Source: Tridacna crocea
Taxonomy: Eukaryota > Mollusca > Bivalvia > Cardiida > Cardiidae
Direction: 5' to 3'
Assembly: GCA_943736015.1 (NCBI GenBank)
Contig: OX031063.1
Location: 38,828,672-38,892,671, forward strand
Length of the DNA: 64,000 bases
Shown here piece after piece: positions 59,901 through 64,000 of the stretch. Positions within the stretch are counted from its first letter, which is position 1; the number at the start of each line of letters is the position of its first letter. The notes below the pieces were generated by a model. The model was not told the origin of the DNA and made no database searches. It saw only the letters and a list, made by a program, of their open reading frames with translations. The translations under genes and the position numbers were made by a program.

Positions 59901-62900
59901 CTGAGATAGAAGGCTTTTAAAAACATTGTAGGAAAAGGAGAAAATGCTGTTCACCAGCATTTTCTCCTTTTCCCACAATGTTTTCTACCCTATCATATAG
60001 AAAAATCATCCTTTTAGAAACTGTTAATCTGTCATCTGCAAAATGCTTTCAATTTGGTCTGGTCCAAAATTTGCCATTTAGGAAAGGGTTAAGAGGCTGA
60101 ATAAAATAAATTCAAGCTAAATTCAGTTGTTCCTTTCATAACAATGCTGTGAAAAAGCAGTATACCACAGGGTTGTGGAAAGTGGCTGTTGTATATTGAA
60201 AGAGTTGCACTGATTTAGAAGTATGCATTGCTATCATAAAAGAGAAAGTTTTTGTTGTTACAGTTCAAGCAACTGGCATCAGTCAAGATGATTCAGAGAT
60301 AAACACCCCTCCACCCCCTCCCGAAACACCAGTCAGCCCCCCTGCAGACCAAGTCGACATTGACATTACAGAGTTTCCTCCCCCTCCACCCACTCCCATA
60401 TCTCCACCATCCTCCAATGACAACACACAGGAAGTGACATCATACTCCTCTGGTGACATTGAAGTCCAGCAGACAAACAGTATGCAATTACCTCTAGATG
60501 GTAAGTGATGATCTTGATGGAAATGGTTAAATCCTTTATTAACCCTTTACCCCATAAGGCATTTCTATGGTATCTCTAGTTGACCCTAAATAATACAAAG
60601 GACGAAGCTGTTTCTTGACACCTTTTGGTAGCATAGAAAACATTGTGGCAAAAGGTGAAATTGCTTGTCACGAGCAATTTCACTTTTTGCCACAATGTTT
60701 TCCAAAGGCTCCTACAAGCAATGTGTAGAAATGAATATCTATGGAGTAAAGGGTTAAAATAATTCTTTGGTTTTTAGAAGCCCAAGGAAGGTAGCTTTTT
60801 CAAAAGTAAGGGGAAAAGGAGAGAATGCTGGATGCATTATCCTCTTGTCTCAAAATGCTTTTTACTCTTACAAAGACAAAGCCAGTAATTTAGCCACATG
60901 CAATTTGTTGTCTTTGAAATGGTTTTAATATGAAATAGTTTTATTTTTAGGCTACATTTGATATTTTCAGATAGATCTAGATCACTTACAGGTTAGTGTC
61001 CTTATTGCATGGAATGATTGCTTCACGTACAGCATGATTAAATAATTAATTTAGCTTTTCTCAAGATAATTGTAATATTGAAATGTCTAGAAGCAGTTTT
61101 CTGTTAACCTTTTATCAGATATTCCTGCGTTTTTATATCACAAAAGAAAAACATCTTTTGAAACATTTTTGGAAAAGGAGAAAATGCTGGCAACTAGCAC
61201 TCTGTCAAAATATTTTCTACCAATTTAAGGGCAGAAATAATCTTTTTGGCAGCATTTTATTCGTTGTTTGTAAATACTTTCAGTTTGGACTAGTAAAATG
61301 TTTGTCATGTGTTAACCTTTTCCCAAACAAGCCCTGCTTTTTACGTGTCTGCAGTAAAAGTCTTTTGAAAACACTGTGGGAAAAGGAGAAAGTGCTCGTA
61401 ACGAGCAATTTCTCCTTTTCCCACAGTGTTTTCTACCTTTTTTGACAACTTTCTGCCATTTTCTCAAAATCTAAAATTGTCGTCTGCAAACTCTTTCAGT
61501 TTGGAAGAGTCCAAAATTTGTTGTTTGGGAAAGGGTTAAAGGTCAATAATGGTGAATTTAACTACTGGTAAAATATCTTTTTTGGTCTTTCCAGATGGTA
61601 TCTGGGTAAGGGCATTATATGACTATGAGGCCACATCGGAGGAAGAAATCTCATTTACTGAAGGTACCATGATTAAAATTATCCGTAAAGATGTGAATGG
61701 TATTGATGATGGATTCTGGGAAGGGGAGGTAAATGGATCAGTTGGTGTTTTTCCATCCCTCATGGTTGAAGAACTTGAAACCCCAGGATCAGTACAGGTG
61801 AATTGAACTCTTTAACTCTTTACCAAACGACAAAATTTTGGCCTAGTCCAAGTTGAAAGCATTTGCAGACGACAAAATAAATGTGAAAAAATAAATGAAG
61901 TTTTACTTGGAAAGGGTAGAAAACAGTGTGGGAAAAGGAGAAAATGCTGGTTACCAGCATTTTCTCCTTTTCCCACAATGTTTTCTAAAGACTTCTTTCT
62001 CAGGGACATCAAAAGTAGGGATTGTGTGGTAATGGGTTAAACCCATTATCCTTTGAAAGAGCTTCTTGATGACAACTTGTAGAAGCAAACATCTATCACT
62101 ATTAGAATTTCGTAAAAATTTTGTATTTTATTCAAATGTTTTCGATGTGAATGCTTTCAACATAGATGAATTATAATTTAATTGTTTAAAAAAAGAGATT
62201 ATGGACTCTCAAACCATAAAAAAAAATTAACAAACCAGTGACTCTATAGTGTAATTCTGTCATGTACTGTGATGCCCTTGTTTTGCAAGGCAGTTCTAGC
62301 TGGATGAAGGTTTGTGCATTTCTGTAATGTGATGAGCATGTACATGATCTATTTCTCTCCTTTGTCAACTTGTATTGCATGGCTTGACTCATTACTTCTT
62401 GAATAAATTTGCAGCTGACGGTTCTGAAAACGGCCCTGTACAAACATGCATAATCAGCATGACAGTTAATTCTTTACCAAAGGCAAAATTTGAGACTGGT
62501 TCAAATCGAAAGTACATGCAGACAAATTATAGAATGCCCCAAATGATCATATTTGTCCTTGATTTAGTAGAAAATTTTGTGGGAAATGTTTTCAAAAGCT
62601 TTCTTCTTCATGGTTGTCGTAACTTGGGATTTGATGGTAAAGGTTTGAATTTATGAATATACGAGAAGGCACAGTAGCCAAAGGAGAAATTGCTTGTTAT
62701 GAGGAATTGATCTTTTGACATAATGTTGTTAAATGCTGCCTGCTGCAATCTGTTTTAAAAAATTCCATTCCTTCCCTTTTTCTTGCTCTCTTTGAACTGT
62801 TTGAATGTTTGACACAGGAATTTCCATCTGTCCTACAATCTCCGCCTGATTATATGCCCCCACCTCCTGTCACTGTGACAGCTGCCACCCCAGAATCTGA

Positions 62901-62932
62901 GACTCCACCCACACCGTTAGCTAATGGCTCAG
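38938..62932 (+). CDS. FCHSD2: F-BAR and double SH3 domain protein (FCHSD/nervous wreck), 20 coding exons, C-terminus beyond window
   Basis: Proteins of this family bind membranes through an F-BAR dimer and recruit WASP, dynamin and endocytic partners through two SH3 domains; in flies Nwk tunes synaptic growth. Exons: 38938-38961, 39056-39153, 41728-41773, 43197-43282, 46657-46801, 47357-47493, 49076-49139, 49971-50099, 50831-50953, 52020-52115, 52778-52918, 53980-54066, 55337-55388, 55838-55950, 56918-57067, 59033-59116, 59714-59825, 60264-60500, 61595-61797, 62818-62932. They give 2242 nt, 747 codons plus one base, with consistent phases. Exon 1 encodes MPQPPPRK, matching the family start MQPPPRK, and an in-frame stop lies upstream at 38887. 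Order: F-BAR about 9-290, coiled region, SH3-1 about 490-543, proline-rich linker, SH3-2 about 646-702, proline-rich tail. The symbol follows the vertebrate FCHSD1/2 pair; a single invertebrate orthologue is expected (Nwk in flies). Confidence 0.95.
39056..52115 (+). CDS. FCHSD2: FCHSD F-BAR domain exons (2-10)
   Basis: Exon 2 gives LKNLHNDHVSKLQAKHQQEC and DLLEDIR, the first F-BAR helix of FCHSD/Nwk. Later family marks are TFSRQRSIIEKEYAQ (exon 3), LLKRDF (exon 4), AVWRVILEETDAQAKRRLQ (exon 5), ATESRNEYLLCMAAANAHQI and RYFTTDLPNLME (exon 8). The AAANAHQ-RYY/F block is especially diagnostic. The introns here carry about 30 hairpin MITE copies or fragments, yet no exon is broken. Confidence 0.93.
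39290..39511 (+). mobile_element. tRNA(Met-like)-derived SINE, compact copy
   Basis: GTGAGGTAGAACGTCGGCCT, CAT at the anticodon position, then GAGTTCGATACCC (B-box-like). The body GCAAGTACTGGTGTAGTTCC matches the expanded copy at 1400. It contains one GGCCCACACATTC unit where that copy has the minisatellite. In FCHSD intron 2. Confidence 0.8.
39512..39648. mobile_element. hAT-like MITE F4, left arm truncated
   Basis: Starts at the hairpin AACCCAATGTTGTGGGTACT and ends CATCTGGAGCTCTG, directly after the SINE. Confidence 0.72.
39705..40154 (-). mobile_element. Two adjoining MITE A copies
   Basis: 39705-39919 and 39919-40154 meet at TTAT (mutated TTAA). Confidence 0.78.
40539..40766 (-). mobile_element. 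Hairpin MITE C, full length
   Basis: Perfect GAAATTGCTCGTTACGAGCA core; shares TTAA at 40763 with the next copy. Confidence 0.93.
40763..40997 (-). mobile_element. Hairpin MITE A
   Basis: Directly chained to the family C copy through one TTAA. Confidence 0.9.
41154..41375 (+). mobile_element. Hairpin MITE A with shortened loop
   Basis: Centre reads AATGCTGGCATT: the loop and six neighbouring bases are gone, yet the pairing is kept. Confidence 0.87.
41847..42239. mobile_element. hAT-like MITE F4, interrupted
   Basis: CAGAGCTCTAGATAGACG at the left and CTCCCTCTTATATGGAGCTA at the right; a MITE A (41909-42137) lies inside. Confidence 0.78.
41909..42137 (-). mobile_element. Hairpin MITE A nested in F4
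   Basis: TTAA duplicated at both ends inside the F4 arm. Confidence 0.92.
42294..42525 (-). mobile_element. Hairpin MITE B
   Basis: TTAA-flanked; left arm of the hairpin has a few mismatches. Confidence 0.9.
42934..43155 (-). mobile_element. Hairpin MITE A, 42 bp before FCHSD exon 4
   Basis: TTAA-flanked; a poly-T/pyrimidine tract between it and the acceptor is kept. A decayed copy precedes it at 42720-42890. Confidence 0.86.
43867..44094 (-). mobile_element. Hairpin MITE A
   Basis: TTAA-flanked; centre perfect apart from the loop. Confidence 0.92.
44257..44521 (+). mobile_element. Hairpin MITE A, decayed
   Basis: Short arm start and long arm end (GTCATCTGGTAAAGGGTTGA) only. Confidence 0.5.
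44933..45160 (+). mobile_element. Hairpin MITE A
   Basis: Left TTAA; right end AGTTACC. Confidence 0.9.
45522..45656 (-). mobile_element. tRNA-derived SINE head
   Basis: On the minus strand TTTGGCTCAGTGGTTATGGT and GGGTTCAAATCTCGCC give an A/B-box layout. Confidence 0.65.
45657..45879 (-). mobile_element. Hairpin MITE A between 44-bp direct repeats
   Basis: The SINE segment 45612-45655 is repeated at 45880-45923 with about two mismatches; only the right side has TTAA. Confidence 0.88.
46003..46212 (+). mobile_element. Hairpin MITE A, diverged
   Basis: Left TTAA; right end lost. Confidence 0.78.
47078..47308 (-). mobile_element. Hairpin MITE A, 49 bp before FCHSD exon 6
   Basis: TTAA-flanked. 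A piece of family D (GTGCAGTCTGATCTT) lies just to its left. Confidence 0.9.
47612..48065 (+). mobile_element. Element R15, longest copy
   Basis: Starts about TTCATGCTTTCCGGTAGGAT and ends GATCTTTCACCAAAA. Its second half has ATTTATTTCATCTCGTGAAC and GTGTTCACTCGATGAAATAA in inverse, a ~60-bp imperfect hairpin. It adjoins FCHSD exon 6 within 120 bp, and an open frame reading through that exon's donor into it is not a true exon. Confidence 0.7.
48085..48310. mobile_element. Foldback family F5, diverged
   Basis: AGGGTCTGCCTGAGCAAACT with GGAGGCTGACTTGG; arms AAAAAGTTTCAG and GATACTTTTTGCTGATG. Confidence 0.6.
48360..48590 (+). mobile_element. Hairpin MITE A
   Basis: TTAA-flanked. Confidence 0.9.
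48697..48927 (+). mobile_element. Hairpin MITE A
   Basis: TTAA-flanked; in FCHSD intron 6. Confidence 0.9.
49611..49876. mobile_element. Foldback family F3, diverged
   Basis: TTGGCCTGCAATACTTAAAA at the left, TCATGTGTTACAACC at the right; GATCAGCTTGGCAG core mutated. Confidence 0.65.
50428..50808. mobile_element. MITE A copy chained to a decayed one
   Basis: 50428-50657 (plus) is good and shares TTAA at 50654 with a decayed minus copy ending 22 bp before FCHSD exon 9. Confidence 0.82.
51503..51732 (+). mobile_element. Hairpin MITE A
   Basis: TTAA-flanked. Confidence 0.88.
52485..52706 (-). mobile_element. Hairpin MITE B, 71 bp before FCHSD exon 11
   Basis: TTAA-flanked, centre near perfect. 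Confidence 0.91.
52778..55950 (+). CDS. FCHSD2: FCHSD coiled-coil and hinge exons (11-14)
   Basis: Exon 11 encodes NASHSLEKEARKWATKIAKE, matching the EARKWATRVAREHK block of vertebrate FCHSD2. Exon 12 gives MEELQQNIRKAE and exon 13 TARAKAEARIEALRSSG, matching ENIRKAEIIKLKAEARLDLL. Exon 14 gives NVEEWLSSAN, equivalent to VDTWLKSA, then an acidic, Ser/Thr-rich hinge. The charged helical composition fits the coiled coil after the F-BAR core. Confidence 0.92.
53091..53320 (+). mobile_element. Hairpin MITE A
   Basis: TTAA-flanked. Confidence 0.9.
53430..53875 (-). mobile_element. Two chained MITE A copies
   Basis: 53430-53658 and 53655-53875 share one TTAA; both in the same orientation. Confidence 0.88.
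54525..54802 (+). mobile_element. Hairpin MITE A with two centres
   Basis: TTAA-flanked. Two GCTGGTAACCAGC palindromes (about 54608 and 54660) lie between single copies of the outer arms. Confidence 0.9.
54969..55197 (-). mobile_element. Hairpin MITE A
   Basis: TTAA-flanked. Confidence 0.92.
55972..56232 (-). mobile_element. Decayed MITE A pieces
   Basis: A short left-end fragment at 55972, 22 bp after an FCHSD donor, then a copy from TTAA at 56019. Confidence 0.65.
56673..56888 (-). mobile_element. Hairpin MITE A, 29 bp before FCHSD exon 15
   Basis: TTAA-flanked; a decayed D piece (GAACAGACATTCTGATCTTG) lies at about 56495. Confidence 0.85.
56918..59825 (+). CDS. FCHSD2: FCHSD first SH3 domain exons (15-17)
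   Basis: SH3-1 starts at CRSLYEFK (the ALYDY position) at the end of exon 15. It continues in exon 16 with ASNPDELDMMENEELEII and GDGDGWVR and closes in exon 17 with AKNSAGMIGFIPENYI. The NPDEL and GFIPENY blocks match SH3-1 of vertebrate FCHSD2 (QPDEL, GYVPEKY). Exon 15 also carries an acidic linker rich in Asp and Tyr before the domain. Confidence 0.95.
57080..57309 (-). mobile_element. Hairpin MITE A, 12 bp after FCHSD exon 15
   Basis: TTAA-flanked; the closest copy to a donor site in the window. Confidence 0.9.
57495..57710 (-). mobile_element. Hairpin MITE A, diverged
   Basis: Left TTAA; hairpin mostly kept. Confidence 0.78.
58038..58266 (+). mobile_element. Hairpin MITE A
   Basis: TTAA-flanked; a piece of F5 (GCAAGGACTGAGCAGGCTGG) lies just to its left. 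Confidence 0.9.
58420..58690. mobile_element. Foldback family F3
   Basis: TATATGGTTTGCAACATGCG and its inverse at the right; two GATTAGTCTGCGTAG/GATCAATCTGTGCGG hairpins around a shared TTTTGTGC middle. Confidence 0.78.
58775..59003 (+). mobile_element. Hairpin MITE A, 29 bp before FCHSD exon 16
   Basis: TTAA-flanked. Confidence 0.92.
59865..60092 (+). mobile_element. Hairpin MITE A, 39 bp after FCHSD exon 17
   Basis: TTAA-flanked. Confidence 0.9.
60264..60500 (+). CDS. FCHSD2: FCHSD proline-rich linker exon (18)
   Basis: This 79-residue exon separates the two SH3 domains and contains TPPPPPETPVSPP and FPPPPPTPISPPSS. These runs could bind SH3 domains in cis or in partner proteins. The linker is richer in proline than the matching vertebrate region as I recall it. 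Confidence 0.9.
60539..60757 (-). mobile_element. Hairpin MITE B, 38 bp after FCHSD exon 18
   Basis: TTAA-flanked; centre with one mismatch. A decayed A copy follows at about 60770-60955. Confidence 0.9.
61104..61315 (+). mobile_element. Hairpin MITE A, decayed centre
   Basis: Shares TTAA at 61312 with the next C copy. Confidence 0.75.
61312..61539 (+). mobile_element. Hairpin MITE C
   Basis: Only family C copy here in this orientation; ends GTTTGGGAAAGGGTTAA. Confidence 0.92.
61595..61797 (+). CDS. FCHSD2: FCHSD second SH3 domain exon (19)
   Basis: A single exon holds SH3-2: VRALYDYEATSEEEISFTEG, then [20 protein letters not shown] and VEEL. It is nearly identical in pattern to vertebrate FCHSD2 ([45 protein letters not shown]). 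The ALYDY, Trp-Glu-Gly and Pro-Ser residues of the ligand groove are all present. Confidence 0.97.
61812..62040 (-). mobile_element. Hairpin MITE A, 14 bp after FCHSD exon 19
   Basis: TTAA-flanked; centre nearly perfect. Confidence 0.92.
62466..62648 (-). mobile_element. Hairpin MITE A with hairpin deleted
   Basis: TTTTGTGGGAAATGTTTTC marks the deletion join. Confidence 0.78.
62818..62932 (+). CDS. FCHSD2: FCHSD proline-rich tail exon (20)
   Basis: The acceptor GACACAG opens EFPSVLQSPPDYMPPPPVTV, then TAATPESETPPTPLANGS, ending one base into a codon at GTAGGA. It keeps the frame of exon 19 and has the composition of the FCHSD tail after SH3-2. The remaining C-terminus should lie beyond 64000 unless the doubtful exon at 63283 is used. 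Confidence 0.85.
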
Positions 62933-62955
62933 GTAGGATTTAGAGAGTAATCATA

Positions 62956-63183
62956 TTAACCCTTTCCCAAACGACAAATGTTGGATTCTTCTAAACGAAA
63001 AGAGTTTGTAGACGACAATTTTAGATTTGGAGAAAATGCCAGAAAGTTCTCAAAAAGGGTAGAAAACACTGTGGGAAAAGGAGAAATTGCTCGTCACGAG
63101 CAATTTCTCCTTTTCCCATAGTGTTTTCAAAAGACTTTTACTGCAGACATGTAAAAACCAGGGCTTGTTTGGGAAAGGGTTAA
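62956..63183 (-). mobile_element. Hairpin MITE C, 23 bp after FCHSD exon 20
   Basis: TTAA-flanked; centre perfect. Confidence 0.93.
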
Positions 63184-63282
63184 ACATCTCTTTTCTTGAT
63201 TTGCCCAGTTTTGTAATTACTGCAGGATGATTGTAAAAATGCAATTTTTTGTCTGTTTGTGTGTTTTTTTCCCCTCCCCTAG

Positions 63283-63386
63283 AAACTTCTGAAACTTACC
63301 TGTCATTTCATCAATTCAAAGCATGCTATGATGCCGTTGTGAACATTGTAGATCAAGATCAGATTGCTCAGACTTTTATATTATGA
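63283..63386 (+). CDS. Doubtful alternative last exon of FCHSD, partly repeat-derived
   Basis: A pyrimidine-rich tract ends in CCCCTCCCCTAG at 63282. If spliced to exon 20 it reads on in frame as ETSETYLSFHQFKACYDAVV, then a short stretch to TGA at 63384. The second half looks like a remnant of hairpin family D and element R15 starts right after. It may be a chance ORF or an exonised repeat; nothing in known FCHSD tails supports it. Confidence 0.22.
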
Positions 63387-63387
63387 T

Positions 63388-63750
63388 ATTTCATGCTTTC
63401 CGGTAGGATATCGAGAAATAGCAGTGAAAATATTTTTTCGATCTTACTCTGGTACCACCAGTGAAAATACCGATTTTCATGTTCTTGTTGCCTTGGTAAA
63501 TTGCGCGTGCCTAGGAACCAGATTGGAAATATTACGTCATATACTTTACATTTCTCATGCTTGACGTAATATTGTCAATGCGTTGCTATGCGGGAGGGGT
63601 ACGCCATCGGGAATAATGGAAAAGAACTGTACTGGATTTTGATAAAGCTCCTCCTAGAAAGGGTTAAAAGCATAAAAGCTCCGCCACTTGTGAAAATATT
63701 ACCGATGGTGTCCACTCGATGAAATAAATTTTGATCTTTCACCGAAAAAG
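63388..63750 (+). mobile_element. Element R15, copy 3
   Basis: Starts ATTTCATGCTTTCCGGTAGG; lacks ~90 bp of the second half relative to 47612. Confidence 0.7.
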
Positions 63751-64000
63751 ACAAATATCCTCTATATATTAGGCATAAATGAAATTCAAGTAGACATTTA
63801 TCCCTAATCTTTTATGAGAATTATTCTCATCTAGCACCTACAGAATTTGAGATACTTTTAGTCAATATTTAAATTTCATTACTGTACCAGGAAGGTAGGA
63901 AATTTAAAGATAAGGCTTTAATAGGAATAAAAAAGAAATTGATCAAAAAGAGAAGAATTCAAGGTGAGATGAGTACAAAAAAAGTTAAAGAAAAAGCCTG
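63751..64000. other. No feature recognised
   Basis: AT-rich presumed FCHSD intron. Confidence 0.4.

Noticed and set aside
10611-62012. Many short ORFs on both strands with peptides like ENIVGKGENAGNQHFLLFPQCF
   Set aside because: They are translations of the MITE A hairpin. They occur in several frames, stop at repeat ends and have no independent coding signs.

Overview
The window is animal nuclear DNA. Its short exons sit in long, repeat-choked introns with GT/AG borders, and it carries tRNA-derived SINEs and very many short DNA transposons. The style of the repeats suggests a bivalve mollusc, but this is inference and no species marker is present.

Two host genes could be assembled exon by exon. 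(1) A complete acylglycerol kinase (AGK) gene lies on the minus strand at 18374-36588: 14 coding exons, 442 residues, every junction in frame. Its kinase signature GGDGT is replaced by GGNVS, although the rest of the protein, including the mitochondrial N-terminus, is well kept. (2) A FCHSD/nervous wreck gene (F-BAR plus two SH3 domains) runs on the plus strand from 38938 and leaves the window: 20 coding exons, 747 residues, only the extreme C-terminus unseen. The two genes are head to head with about 2.35 kb between start codons.

Everything else is mobile DNA. The left 18 kb has no host gene I can support. The dominant repeat is a group of ~230-bp TTAA-flanked (piggyBac-like) hairpin MITEs, here called A, B and C, with roughly 80 copies or fragments by eye. 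Each has a near-perfect central palindrome. A second TTAA hairpin family (D), two more foldback families (here F3 and F5) and a hAT-like ~190-bp family (F4) are interspersed. D, F3 and F5 have different ends but apparently related hairpin cores. AGK introns also hold two ~2.2-kb foldback elements whose ends are arrays of a GTCAAAA-containing motif and which have 9-bp target duplications, a 1.13-kb hAT element with an 8-bp duplication, and a ~500-bp retroposon with an (ATTC)n tail that is also present in the left region. Several SINE types occur, one with a clean 13-bp target duplication and one whose middle has expanded into an 18-bp minisatellite.

Layout: 1-18.3 kb repeats only; 18.4-36.6 kb AGK; 36.6-38.9 kb intergenic with the likely promoters; 38.9 kb to the end FCHSD. 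Family names A, B, C, D, F3-F5 and R15 are working labels. Copy boundaries were read by eye and may be off by a few bases, more for decayed copies.
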